A DNA stretch of 33,271 nucleotides from Filomicrobium sp. (GCA_029287535.1 JARFQY010000231.1:1-33271); one strand, 5' to 3'. Positions 1 to 8,320 are shown, counted from the first letter of the stretch. Numbers and translations are program-made. Notes: generated by a model from the letters alone, not told the origin.

Positions 1-1
1 T

Positions 2-427
2 GTCATCACGGTTCATGCCGTCGGAGTTGCTTCGAACTCCAATTACGTCATCAAGCTCGAGCAGGCTCTAATATCCATATGGCCGCCTGAATTCTTGCTG
101 TATTACTACATCCCTCCGGTTGTTCTTCCTGCGCTGCGACCGTTCCATGTTGAAGCCTGTTTCCCCGCAAAGGATCGGGTCGACAGTGTAACCGTTACGG
201 ATGCGACGGGCCGGCATGACGTCGAAGTCAGGCACGACCATGCGTTTGCACCACCGGCGATGGATGAGTTCATTGTAATTGCCAGGGTTGGCACGACACC
301 ACCGTCTTCATGTCATGTCATACCAGCCGACCACATGTATATTCAGACGCATTACAAGACCTATGGGCCGGCATCCAAGGCGGACTGCGAAACCTGGGTC
401 CTAGGCAACTGCACACCGGCCGCCTGA
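2..427 (+). CDS. 3' part of an unrecognised gene (5' end outside window)
   Basis: The frame is open from base 2 to the TGA at 425-427, giving 141 residues with no upstream stop, so the true start lies before the window. A TTG at 95 could serve as a start but there is no good reason to prefer it. The visible part begins with a mixed amphipathic stretch, then a hydrophobic, aromatic segment (LLYYYIPPVVLPAL, encoded around 92-133), then a soluble C-terminal part with several Cys residues (including the CETWVLGNC pair near the end). I do not recognise a family. It points in the same direction as the SDR gene downstream, separated by 188 bases. The call as a real coding region rests on the uninterrupted frame and plausible composition only. 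Confidence 0.5.
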   Translation, partial: VITVHAVGVASNSNYVIKLEQALISIWPPEFLLYYYIPPVVLPALRPFHVEACFPAKDRVDSVTVTDATGRHDVEVRHDHAFAPPAMDEFIVIARVGTTPPSSCHVIPADHMYIQTHYKTYGPASKADCETWVLGNCTPAA

Positions 428-615
428 GGCACGCGCCGCGGACCGGGTGAAGTTCGAAATCGCAGCGATGCCCGACCCTTTAATTCCTTAGAACTCGTGC
501 TTTCGAGAAACGGGCGGCTATGGCAGTGTGCCGCCCGTGAGCGGACTGTTGCCGCTAGCCGCCAATGCCAAAGGGAGTCTGGCAGTGGGCGGTTCAGTTC
601 TCGGGGGCATTCGAA

Positions 616-1911
616 ATGCGGGTTCTTGTTCTGGGCGCCTACGGGCTCATTGGTCAGGCCATCGTGCGTGAGTTGCTAGGTCGTGATGATCTGGTCGTCG
701 GCCTTGCGCGGGACGTCGAACGTGGTCGCAAACTTGTGCCCAACATCGACTGGGTCTTCGGAGACCTCAACCTTCTAGTCCGCGAAGAAGACTGGCTGCC
801 GCTACTTGACGACGTTGATGCGGTGGTGAATGCGTCGGGGGCGCTGCAGAGCGGGCTCAAGGACAACCTGGCCCAGGTGCAGCGCGATTCCATTATTGCC
901 CTTGTTGCCGCCTGTGAACGCAGCAGGTTGAAGGGCTTCGTGCAGGTCTCGGCTCCCGGCGCCGATGCGCGGGCAGAGACCGAATTCCTGCGCACCAAGG
1001 GGCAAGCCGATGAAGCGGTCCGTGCCAGTCAGCTCGACTGGGTTATTCTGAAACCTGGACTTGTTATCTCGCAGACGGCCTACGGCGGTACGAGCTTGGT
1101 ACGGATGCTGGCGGCTTTCCCATTTGTACAGCCCATTGCTCTGCCGGATGCGCGCCTGCAGACAGTGGATGTGGAAGACGTGGCGCGTGCGGTCGCAAGT
1201 GCTCTTGATGATCCACGGCTGGTGCGCCAGGACTTTGATCTTGTGGCTCCTGAGGCGGAAACGCTTCAGGAGATCGTGCTGGCGTTTCGTGATTGGCTTG
1301 GATTCTCAAAGCCAGCGGCGATCTGGCGCCTGCCAGACTGGTTAGCTGGCATGGTCGGGCGGGTCGCCGATTTCTCCGGGCTTCTCGGCTGGCGGTCGCC
1401 ATTGCGGACAACCGCCTTGCGGGTTTTAACCGAAGATGTGGTCGGTGATGCGGATCCCTGGCGGCGCGCCACGGGCAGAATCTTCAAGACGTTGCGCGAA
1501 ACGTTGCGCGACTTGCCGTCAACGAGACAGGAGCGGAACTTCGCGCGCACGCAGTTGGTGTTCCCTGTACTGGTTGTTACTTATGCGGCCTTCTGGATCG
1601 CATCCGGTCTTATTGGTCTGTGGCAGATCGATAGTGCGACCATGATTGTTTCAAAGGCGCTAGGGGAGGCGGGTGCACGCTGGTCGGTATTGGCCGGATC
1701 GCTGGCGGATATCCTCGTTGGCATAGGGCTGTGCTTCCGCCGCACATTTGTTCCCGCTTGCCAGGCCGCGATCGCCGTTTGCGCCTTCTACCTGCTTGCT
1801 GGCAGCGTCTTCACGCCATCGCTCTGGGCTGATCCACTCGGGCCGTTCGTTAAAGTGCTGCCGGCCGTGGCGCTCTCGATAGCGTTGATCGCCATGGCGG
1901 AGGAGCGTTGA
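616..1911 (+). CDS. SDR-type NAD(P)-binding protein with C-terminal DoxX-like membrane domain
   Basis: About 431 residues. The N-terminus begins MRVLVLGAYGLIGQAIV, a Rossmann fold with a GxxGxxG nucleotide motif, typical of atypical SDR/YbjT-like NAD(P)H-binding proteins. This half runs to about residue 290. The last ~110 residues hold four hydrophobic segments and look like a DoxX-like domain. I chose ATG 616 because the Rossmann strand starts at once and a G-rich stretch (603-607) lies 8 bases upstream; an in-frame ATG at 565 would add 17 non-conserved residues. The stop overlaps the start of the DUF2269 gene, so the two are probably co-transcribed; this fusion next to DUF2269 is a pairing I recall from other Proteobacteria. 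The substrate is unknown. A role as a membrane-anchored oxidoreductase or epimerase-like protein is inference. Confidence 0.85.
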   Translation: MRVLVLGAYGLIGQAIVRELLGRDDLVVGLARDVERGRKLVPNIDWVFGDLNLLVREEDWLPLLDDVDAVVNASGALQSGLKDNLAQVQRDSIIALVAACERSRLKGFVQVSAPGADARAETEFLRTKGQADEAVRASQLDWVILKPGLVISQTAYGGTSLVRMLAAFPFVQPIALPDARLQTVDVEDVARAVASALDDPRLVRQDFDLVAPEAETLQEIVLAFRDWLGFSKPAAIWRLPDWLAGMVGRVADFSGLLGWRSPLRTTALRVLTEDVVGDADPWRRATGRIFKTLRETLRDLPSTRQERNFARTQLVFPVLVVTYAAFWIASGLIGLWQIDSATMIVSKALGEAGARWSVLAGSLADILVGIGLCFRRTFVPACQAAIAVCAFYLLAGSVFTPSLWADPLGPFVKVLPAVALSIALIAMAEER

Positions 1912-2387
1912 TGGAGACAGTCGACTTCCTGAGGTGGGTGCATGTCATTGGAGCATCCGTTTTGCTGGGCACCGGTGCCGGGATCGCGTTCTTCATGGTG
2001 ATGGCGCACCTGACGCGGGACGCGAAGATCATTGCCCACACTGCAGCTACGGTTGTGGTGGCCGATTGGCTGTTCACGGCAAGCGCCGTGGTGCTACAGC
2101 CGATCACCGGGTTCCTGTTAGCGTATCTCGTAGGGTGGGACTTGGGCGAAGGCTGGATTGTCCTTTCGCTGGTGCTTTATGTTGTCACCGGCGCTTTCTG
2201 GCTGCCGGTTGTTTGGATCCAGATGCGGATGCGAGACATTGCTCAACAAGCCCATGAGCACGGCAATGCTTTGCCGGCTCAGTACGACAAACTTTTTTGG
2301 GTCTGGTTTGCCTGCGGATTTCCCGCCTTTGCGGCCGTGCTTGGAATCTTCTGGCTCATGCTAACCCGTCCAGAGCTGCCCTTCTGA
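1911..2387 (+). CDS. DUF2269 family integral membrane protein
   Basis: 158 residues with four predicted membrane helices and the family-typical start (RWVHVIGASVLLGTGAGIAFF) and middle (ADWLFTASAVVLQPITGF). The ATG shares its A with the TGA of the upstream SDR gene (TGATG), and a GGAGGAG stretch just upstream serves as ribosome binding site, so translational coupling is likely. His and Trp residues sit in the membrane segments, but I know of no proven cofactor. DUF2269 proteins have no established biochemical function. Together with the upstream SDR/DoxX-like protein it probably forms a two-gene operon acting at the cytoplasmic membrane. The family call is firm; function is open. Confidence 0.85.
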   Translation: METVDFLRWVHVIGASVLLGTGAGIAFFMVMAHLTRDAKIIAHTAATVVVADWLFTASAVVLQPITGFLLAYLVGWDLGEGWIVLSLVLYVVTGAFWLPVVWIQMRMRDIAQQAHEHGNALPAQYDKLFWVWFACGFPAFAAVLGIFWLMLTRPELPF

Positions 2388-2467
2388 GATAATGGAGGTG
2401 GCAACGGGAGTGGAGCATCCAGTTGTTCTGAACGCGCCTTGCTGACGGGCCCGCCTGAGAGCACGGC

Positions 2468-2788
2468 TTAGTTCGTGTAATCGAATGTATCGGGAAACAG
2501 CTCGCCGGTTTCATCGCGCTGGAAGTTGATGTTGACAGTGATTGCCTCACCGCCAGAGCTTTTGCAGGTCGCGGAAAACGTGACGTTGTCGTCTTCCACC
2601 TTCTCGGCGTAGCTGATCGGATTCTCACACGGCTCCAGAATGGAGATTGCGCTCGCTACCGCGGAGAGCGCAGTCGAGGACTTGAAGTAGCGTGAATAGT
2701 CAACATCAGCAGCCCAGCTCGCGGCCGGCACGAGAACCGCAGCTGCGCAAATCATTGCGCCTTTGAAGGGGCTTGAGATCGGAATCAT
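2468..2788 (-). CDS. Small secreted protein, family not recognised
   Basis: 106 residues. Residues 1-26 form a Sec signal peptide (MIPISSPFKGAMICAAAVLV, then a cleavage site like ASWA|AD). The mature part of about 80 residues is acidic and carries two Cys (EPCEN and ATCKS) that could form a disulfide in the periplasm. I chose ATG 2788 because a GGAG lies 6 bases upstream and the signal peptide starts there; the open frame continues upstream to 2935 but the added residues are Arg-rich and not protein-like. It lies downstream of the large acidic/basic protein in the same direction, but a strong terminator (3013-3046) separates them, so it needs its own promoter in 2789-3012. No function can be assigned. 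Confidence 0.6.
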   Translation of the reverse strand: MIPISSPFKGAMICAAAVLVPAASWAADVDYSRYFKSSTALSAVASAISILEPCENPISYAEKVEDDNVTFSATCKSSGGEAITVNINFQRDETGELFPDTFDYTN

Positions 2789-3012
2789 GGTGGTCTCCAT
2801 ACAATCGTGAATCGTTCGATTTGGTGAGGCCTGACGCAGCACCCGCCGATTGCGCGGACAGAGCCTGTTCATAAGAGTGGATGCTCGCAAGTGCGGGTTC
2901 TCCCGCCGCCTACGTTGTCGATTTTTTCGCTGCAATCAAGGTCCATTGCGCTGAGGCAGCAGCAGAGGCATCGGACTTCCACACCTCCTTGAGGCATGGC
3001 GCCCGGTCAGAT

Positions 3013-3046
3013 CAAAGAAAAACGGTGCGCCCTTTCGAGCGCACCG
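3013..3046 (-). terminator. Rho-independent terminator of the acidic/basic protein gene
   Basis: Read on the minus strand, an 8-bp perfect stem (CGGTGCGC at 3023-3030 paired with GCGCACCG at 3039-3046) is followed by the T-rich tail TTTTTCTTT. It lies 47 bases past the stop of the 3093-5516 gene. The rest of the 304-base stretch 2789-3092 holds no gene I can support; it should contain the promoter for the small secreted protein. Confidence 0.85.
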
Positions 3047-3092
3047 GTTGCTTGAGCTGATGCTCGTCTTCGTGGCAGCGCTAGCCTCGGGG

Positions 3093-5516
3093 TCAGCGGC
3101 GACGTGCCTTCCCCTTTTTTCCAGCCCGCCGGCGCTGACCGGCGTTGCGTCTCACTGCACTACGCTTTCGAACATTGTTGCGGCGTGCGGCGGCATTGCG
3201 CCTTTGAGCCCCGCCTCGGCGTGCTGCGGCCCTTCTCCTATTCGTGGCCTTGCGGCGCACGGCAGCATTGCGGCGCTTTGCATTGTTGCGGCGCTTTGCA
3301 TTATTGCGGCGTGCGGCGGACTTACGCCTTTGGGCCGAGTTGCGCCGTGCGGCAGCCTTGCGCTTGTTGGCGTTGTTGCGCCGCGCGGCAGCCTTTCGCT
3401 TTTGAGAAGCGTTGCGGCGGGCGGTGGCATTGCGTTTTTGCGCCGCGTTACGGCGTGCCGCAGCTTTCCGTTTCTTGGCCGCATTGTTCCGCCGTGCCGC
3501 AGCTTTTCGTGAGGCGACGCGCTTCTTGTTCGCATTGTTCTTGCGTGCGGCGGTTCTTCTCGCAGCGGCCTTCTTACGTGCGGCGGCTTGCTTGGCGTTT
3601 TTGGCCCGCTTGCGTGCCAGCGCATTTTTGGCTGCCGCGTTCTTTCGGGCGGCGACCCTTTTTCTTGCGGCCGCTTTGTTTCTCCCGGCTTTACGAAGGG
3701 CAGCTTTTCTCCGGGCGAGCGCGTTCTTTTTGCCCCCAGCCCGTCGTGCATTTGCGCGCTTGCGTGCGATTGCTTTGCGTGCGGCGACCGATTGGTTCCT
3801 GCGAGCCTTCCTTAAGGCTTTGGCGCGGGCATTGCGACGCTTTGCCTTCCAGAACCCTGGCCGACCTTTTAGGCCGCGGCGTTGGCCAAGGTTCGCCCTC
3901 GCGCGGATGATACGATTGCCGCGACGCGCAAAGTTCCTGGGCTTTCTGCGAACGAAGCCGCGGTTTTGGCGGAGGCCCCAGCCTGGCCTAAATCCGCGGG
4001 CGCGGTAGGGGCGGAAGAAGTTGACGTTGACGACAACGTTGTTGCGGGCCCACGGACGGTGGCGGTACCACCACCAGGGGCGTCCGTACCAACGCGGGCG
4101 AGTAACCGCTGCAAAGACGATGGCTCCGCCTAAGATTGCGACAACAGGTGTGACGTATGCCGGCCGGACAATAATCACGGGCGGCGGCGGTTCGCGATAG
4201 ACGGTGATTACGTCATAGTCATCGTAATAGCCTGGGTAGTCATACCAATCGTCGACGTCGTCTTCGATGTCCTCGACAACGCGGACTGGAGCACGGCGGA
4301 TGGTGCGGACGGGCTCTTCGACATAGTCGTCACGAAGGTCCTTGTAGCCACCGCGTCTCGAGGAGGAAACTCCGCTTTTGTCGGTAGCAGATGCCGGCTC
4401 GTCGAATTCGCCGTCTTCTGCGTACTCGTCTTCTTCAGTTTCTTCTAAAAGGCTGTCGTCGTCGGCTTCCCGAAGTTCTTCGTCCGTCTCGCGGTAGTCT
4501 TGATCGCCAGCGTCCGCGGTCACGGTGTCGTAATCGGAATCATTGACGAAACCGCTGTCGTTGGGCTGGAGGGCCGCCACTTCTTGCTCCTCGGCGGCGG
4601 TTTCGCCGGAGTCGAGGTACTCTTCGTCAGCGAGGTCCGCGTCACCTTGCGCCAGTTGGTCTTGCGGCTCGTCTCCTTCATAAGCCTCAGCCAACTCAGC
4701 CTCATCGGCTTCTTCCAAGCCGGTAATGGCGACGTAGAGTTGGAACTCGGTTGACAGCGGAACTGAATCTTCCAGCTTCTCGCATGACAATGCGTTTGCT
4801 TCGGGATCGTAGACGGGGTGCATGTAACCGAAAAGCTGCCGAGTGCTGTAGGTCTGCAGCCCAACCTCCAACTTGACGCCTTCGGAGATTTCGCCTTCCT
4901 GCGGCTCCTGAGTGGCAATGACATGCTGTGCTACGGCCGCAAGATCATGAGACGTGAACTTGTCACCCCATGAGATCAATTCAGGTTTGCCGGTAACTTT
5001 AAGTGCTTGGCGCAAGCCGGTCAGCATCGGGTCAAGCTCGCCGTCAAGCGGGGTGTCGCACTTGCAATCGACGGATTTACCGAGCTTCTCATAGAGCTTC
5101 TTGCCGCCAGTCTTGTCGAATGTCGGCCCCCATGCGAGCGAGTCGTATTCGTCGCTCATGATGGCGAGCTTGGCTTCCTTATCGGAACCCGTCTTGCTGC
5201 CAAATACGAACTTGGGGGTGCGGCGCGTCTCGCCGGATATGCGCTTTTGCTTCCAGCGATGAATGGCGCGGGCTACGACTGGAGGTTTGCCGTCCTTTAG
5301 TGCCTTCATCAAACCTTGAAGGCCGTCCCCCTTGCGCTCCTTGGAAATGGTGCACCGGGCGAGCTTTGGATCGAGCGTGACCGACTTTGTGAGGGCTGCG
5401 ATGTCGACGGACTTGTCGTTCTTGCCTTCCTCGGCAGCGGCGCTGCTCAGACCTACCGCCACGAGAATTGGAATCGATGCCAATCGATAATGCGTACGGG
5501 CTGGCCAAGTTTTCAT
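3093..5516 (-). CDS. Large secreted/membrane protein with acidic middle and very basic K/R/A/N tail
   Basis: 807 residues, not matched to a known family. Residues 1-28 are a signal peptide (ILVAVGLSSAAAEE). Residues 30-265 form a globular region with five Cys, including C-K-C at 151-153. Residues 267-375 are strongly acidic (runs such as EETEEDEYAEDGEFDE). Residues 395-440 are Asp/Tyr-rich. Residues 452-471 are hydrophobic (VTPVVAILGGAIVFAAV) and could span the membrane once. Residues 474-520 are Trp/Arg-rich. From about 520 to 807 the chain is a low-complexity Lys/Arg/Ala/Asn tail resembling histone H1-like or AlgP-type repeats. ATG 5516 is chosen because it begins the signal peptide. If residues 452-471 do span the membrane, the acidic part is periplasmic and the basic tail cytoplasmic. 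A perfect 16-base palindrome (5639-5654) lies upstream. The gene is certain from length and composition; its function is unknown. Confidence 0.8.
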   Translation of the reverse strand: MKTWPARTHYRLASIPILVAVGLSSAAAEEGKNDKSVDIAALTKSVTLDPKLARCTISKERKGDGLQGLMKALKDGKPPVVARAIHRWKQKRISGETRRTPKFVFGSKTGSDKEAKLAIMSDEYDSLAWGPTFDKTGGKKLYEKLGKSVDCKCDTPLDGELDPMLTGLRQALKVTGKPELISWGDKFTSHDLAAVAQHVIATQEPQEGEISEGVKLEVGLQTYSTRQLFGYMHPVYDPEANALSCEKLEDSVPLSTEFQLYVAITGLEEADEAELAEAYEGDEPQDQLAQGDADLADEEYLDSGETAAEEQEVAALQPNDSGFVNDSDYDTVTADAGDQDYRETDEELREADDDSLLEETEEDEYAEDGEFDEPASATDKSGVSSSRRGGYKDLRDDYVEEPVRTIRRAPVRVVEDIEDDVDDWYDYPGYYDDYDVITVYREPPPPVIIVRPAYVTPVVAILGGAIVFAAVTRPRWYGRPWWWYRHRPWARNNVVVNVNFFRPYRARGFRPGWGLRQNRGFVRRKPRNFARRGNRIIRARANLGQRRGLKGRPGFWKAKRRNARAKALRKARRNQSVAARKAIARKRANARRAGGKKNALARRKAALRKAGRNKAAARKRVAARKNAAAKNALARKRAKNAKQAAARKKAAARRTAARKNNANKKRVASRKAAARRNNAAKKRKAAARRNAAQKRNATARRNASQKRKAAARRNNANKRKAAARRNSAQRRKSAARRNNAKRRNNAKRRNAAVRRKATNRRRAAARRGGAQRRNAAARRNNVRKRSAVRRNAGQRRRAGKKGKARRR
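3096..3957 (-). repeat. Low-complexity coding repeats: basic AARR(N/K)-type tail
   Basis: This DNA encodes residues 520-807 of the large protein. It is built from degenerate units of roughly 8-12 residues of the form A-A-R-R/K-N/K-(N/A)-A-K-R-K. On the plus strand this appears as repeated GCGGC/GTTGCG/TTGCGC words. The regular codon pattern opens long false frames on the plus strand and in the other minus frames. Such repeats tend to change copy number, so tail length may vary between strains. Confidence 0.8.
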
Positions 5517-5638
5517 GAATAACCCCAAATCTTGATCTGTCCGCTTAACGGTTTCGCGCAGCGGATGGGAATCCTCGCCCCATCCTGACAAACGGCAGAT
5601 GAACAGACCATAAATAAGCCGTGCTCGTAGGGATTTGC

Positions 5639-5654
5639 TGTTCCTTAGGGAACA
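5639..5654. promoter_or_regulatory. Perfect palindrome TGTTCC-TTAG-GGAACA, candidate operator
   Basis: Two 6-base arms are exact inverted repeats around a 4-base centre. The site lies 123 bases upstream of the start of the large acidic/basic protein gene, in a 252-base gap (5517-5768) with no other gene. A closely similar sequence (13 of 16 bases) occurs at 23326-23341 upstream of the ferredoxin/sulfur operon. It could bind a dimeric regulator. No T-tract follows on either strand, so it is not a terminator. Confidence 0.45.
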
Positions 5655-5768
5655 TCTGTCCAATACCTATCACATCGGCTTCGAAACGGACAGTGCGATA
5701 CCTCAGCGAAGGTTCGTTGTCGCGTACCATATCCGCCAACTATGGCGATGCCGTGTAAGGCATTGAAG

Positions 5769-6362
5769 CTACCGTATAATCAGCTTAGGGAACCGGTGGC
5801 GCCCGGGTTCACCTTCTTCCAAGTCAGCTGTTCCGATTGGACGAGAAAACGGCACTTCCGGGGGCACGGCGAGAACGTTGAAATCGGCTTCTTGGAGCGC
5901 TCCCGTAAGGTTTTCTTGGCCGGAAATAGTCAGTTTATAGTAAATGCCGTTCCAAGCATCGATGCCATATTCCTTCGGTCCTTTGTGAAGGAACAACAGA
6001 CGGTACTCCAGGTCGCTCAGATCGTCCGGCGTGATGCGGTCTTTCAGGGCGTATGGATAGGGTAAATGGCAAACGGTTTGCTTCTTGCCGTCGATACACC
6101 GGAAAGGCCGCATAGAGAGAAACTTATCGACAAAGGGACCTTTATCGAGACTAACGGATATCGCCGTCGCACCGTCGTCGTTGGCGGTGAACGAGACTGT
6201 TCCAATCTCGTGCTCCGTGCCGCTCGACTCGACGAGGTAGATCGATCTCTCGCCACTCGGGACGAACACATCAGCCGTGGCCGCGGGGTGCATCGTGATC
6301 ATGATGGCGGCGCTGGCCAGCAAGAGCCCCAGCAACACTGTTTTTGGCATTGACGGCCGCAT
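5769..6362 (-). CDS. Secreted protein of unknown family in the PQQ accessory operon
   Basis: 197 residues. A signal peptide occupies residues 1-30 (VLLGLLLASAAIMITMHPAATA). The mature region is mostly beta-like and has one Cys pair about 10 residues apart (FRCIDGKKQTVCHLPY). ATG 6362 is preferred: GGAGG lies 8 bases upstream, while the in-frame GTG at 6371 overlaps that ribosome binding site. It is the last gene of a three-gene minus-strand unit (beta-propeller, rhodanese-like, this), 21 bases after the rhodanese-like stop. In related PQQ clusters this region often carries ABC transporter genes, which are absent here. The context suggests a periplasmic accessory role in quinoprotein-dependent alcohol oxidation. 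That is inference from position only. Confidence 0.75.
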   Translation of the reverse strand: MRPSMPKTVLLGLLLASAAIMITMHPAATADVFVPSGERSIYLVESSGTEHEIGTVSFTANDDGATAISVSLDKGPFVDKFLSMRPFRCIDGKKQTVCHLPYPYALKDRITPDDLSDLEYRLLFLHKGPKEYGIDAWNGIYYKLTISGQENLTGALQEADFNVLAVPPEVPFSRPIGTADLEEGEPGRHRFPKLIIR

Positions 6363-6383
6363 CGCTCGCACCTCCAGGAGGCA

Positions 6384-7007
6384 TTAGTCGGTCAGTGCTC
6401 CCGGCGATTCGCCAGAAGGGGGTCTGATATCGACAGTTACCGGAGTTGCCGGCTCGACCGGATTGTCCCAATCCGTCCAGCCGTCGGTGCCTTCCGGATA
6501 CCAGTAGAGCTGAGAATAGCCCAATTCGGCGGCGCGTTTGACCGCATTCCAGGCCATCCAGCAATCAGACTGGCAGTAGAAAAGCAGGGCACGAGATTTG
6601 TCGCTATTGGAGATTCGAGCGAGGTTCTCCTCAAAGTAGCGCAACAGCGTCTTGTTCAACCTGCCGCGGCCAACGTCCGGTAGCCAAGTCGAGCCCGGAA
6701 TGTTCTGGCGAGACTTGAGCAAGCGCCATTTGCCGGTTTTTGGATTGTAGCCGGCGCCGGTGGACGGCATGACGTCGACGAACACGACCTTGCCTTCCTT
6801 GAAGAGCTTTTCAACGTCCTCGGTATGCAATCGCTTGCCGCCCGGGACGGTATCGGGCAGCGCGGCTCTGTACCGAGCGATCCGATATCCGGTCAGGTCG
6901 TCAAAATTGGAGTCGCCTGCGGACAAAGGTGCGATTTGGCAATCGATCAAGATGGCAAGGCTGCATGCCAAGACGCCGAAAAGCTGAAGAGTCCACCGGT
7001 GCAACAT
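6384..7007 (-). CDS. PQQ-dependent catabolism-associated Cys-x3-Cys-Trp rhodanese-like protein
   Basis: 207 residues with an N-terminal signal peptide (LFGVLACSLAILIDCQIAPLSA) and a rhodanese-like domain. The signature FYCQSDCWMAWNAVKRA holds a C-x3-C-W motif in place of the usual single rhodanese Cys loop, followed by LGYSQLYWYPEGTDGW. This matches the family named 'PQQ-dependent catabolism-associated CXXCW motif protein', which co-occurs with PQQ alcohol dehydrogenases. It is exported, so it acts in the periplasm; a thiol or redox role is plausible but unproven. Its start codon shares one base with the stop of the upstream beta-propeller gene, indicating translational coupling. Family assignment is confident; the reaction is unknown. 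Confidence 0.88.
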   Translation of the reverse strand: MLHRWTLQLFGVLACSLAILIDCQIAPLSAGDSNFDDLTGYRIARYRAALPDTVPGGKRLHTEDVEKLFKEGKVVFVDVMPSTGAGYNPKTGKWRLLKSRQNIPGSTWLPDVGRGRLNKTLLRYFEENLARISNSDKSRALLFYCQSDCWMAWNAVKRAAELGYSQLYWYPEGTDGWTDWDNPVEPATPVTVDIRPPSGESPGALTD

Positions 7008-7990
7008 CAGTTGATTTGTTTAATCGCGGCGCCCCACGGGTAACGCCCGACGGTGATCGATTTTATCGGCTTTAGTGCTTCGACGTTAATGACCGTGACG
7101 TCATTTGAAACGCCGTTGGTCGTGAAGAGCAGCTTCTCATCGGGGCTAAAAGCCAAATGCCAAACTCGCTGACCGACCAAGATGTACTTCTTAACCTTAA
7201 GAGTTTCCATATCGACGACGGCGACGCGGTTGGCTGGTCCCAAGGCGATAAACGCGGTCTTGTCGTCTTTGGTCAGCTGCATGCCGACAGGCTGGATGAC
7301 ATCCTCGGTCAAACCGGGCACCTCGAATGTGATCTTCTTTTCGACCTGCCGAGTCTCCATGTCGATAATCGAAACAGTACCGCCGATTTCGGAGGAAACC
7401 CAAAGATAGCGGCTGTCGGATGTGAATTCGGCATGCCGTGGCCGCTGGTCGACTAGGATATTATCGACAACTTCGAAGGTTTGGGTGTCGATCAAATGGG
7501 CCATGTTGGTGGTTTCGGAGGTGGTTACCGCGAACTTGTTGTCCGGCGATACCGCCATCCCTTCCGGCTCGATGCCGACATCGACCTGTCGAACGACTTT
7601 GCGGGTCTCCAGATCGACGATGGTGGTGACGGCGTTGTCCTCGTTGGCAATGTAGAGATGTCGGCCGTCTGGTGAGACGGCGAATTGCTCGGGGTCTTCG
7701 CCAGAGGGGAGATTGTAAAGCCACTTGTCGGTGGCGGCATCAAACACCTGCACCGCGTCGCTGTCGCTGGCACAAACGTAAAAGTACTTCTGGTCTGGCG
7801 AAAACGTGATTCCGCGTGGCCGCATGCCGACCTCGAACGATCGCACGACTTTGAGCGTATCGGCGTCGATCACCGAGATGGTGTTGTCTTTCTCGTTGGA
7901 GATATACACTTCGTGAGCGGTGGCGCTGGCTGGCACCGTCGAGAATACAACAAAAGCAGCGGCGATGGCTTGGCGTATCAGCCGGCCCAT
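7007..7990 (-). CDS. PQQ-dependent catabolism-associated YVTN beta-propeller protein
   Basis: 327 residues, secreted (signal peptide ending VPASATA). The mature chain consists of about seven repeats of roughly 42 residues of the YVTN/NHL type (for example VYISNEKDNTISVIDADTL, FYVCASDSDAVQVFDAAT, LFTTNGVSNDVTVINVEAL), which fold as a beta-propeller. The sequence matches the beta-propeller family linked to PQQ-dependent alcohol catabolism. It heads a minus-strand unit that runs into the CxxxCW and unknown secreted genes. GGGAGGG five bases upstream of ATG 7990 is a good ribosome binding site. It is divergent from the cytochrome/xoxJ operon across a 330-base shared promoter region. A role as a periplasmic scaffold or binding protein is likely; the ligand is unknown. 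Confidence 0.9.
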   Translation of the reverse strand: MGRLIRQAIAAAFVVFSTVPASATAHEVYISNEKDNTISVIDADTLKVVRSFEVGMRPRGITFSPDQKYFYVCASDSDAVQVFDAATDKWLYNLPSGEDPEQFAVSPDGRHLYIANEDNAVTTIVDLETRKVVRQVDVGIEPEGMAVSPDNKFAVTTSETTNMAHLIDTQTFEVVDNILVDQRPRHAEFTSDSRYLWVSSEIGGTVSIIDMETRQVEKKITFEVPGLTEDVIQPVGMQLTKDDKTAFIALGPANRVAVVDMETLKVKKYILVGQRVWHLAFSPDEKLLFTTNGVSNDVTVINVEALKPIKSITVGRYPWGAAIKQIN

Positions 7991-8320
7991 TCTGACCCTC
8001 CCAAATGGTCTTGTAACGCTTTTGAGCGCCGACCCAACGACCTCGCATTGGCGGTGGCACCTTCGTTCACCCTGCTCGGAAGGTTATGGCAGCCCGCGTT
8101 ATATTCCACCTGGACCATGGTACACAGTTACATTCCCGAAATGTGTTGGCGGCTTTTCCCGGGAGAGTTCGTCGAGGCGCATCACCGAAACGGCGAAAAG
8201 GTTGGCAGCTCTCCGAATAGTCAAGGTTGCTTTGCACTTATTTCCAGTGTTCGAGCAAGTTCAAAGCAGCTTAGAATCACCATGAGGGAACGCGAGAACA
8301 TACTTCAAGGAGTGGCTTAA
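7991..8320. promoter_or_regulatory. Divergent promoter region between the two quinoprotein accessory operons
   Basis: 330 bases with no supportable gene separate the beta-propeller operon (minus) from the cytochrome operon (plus). It must hold both promoters. An imperfect 14-base palindrome, TGGACCATGGTACA (8111-8124, one mismatched pair), lies in the middle and is a candidate operator. AAGGAG at 8307-8312 is the ribosome binding site of the cytochrome gene. I could not place -35/-10 boxes with confidence. Confidence 0.5.

Noticed and set aside
3412-4008. Long plus-strand frame opposite the basic tail (198 residues rich in A, R, F, L)
   Set aside because: It is the complement of the repetitive Lys/Arg/Ala codons; composition is unnatural and there is no ribosome binding site or family feature.
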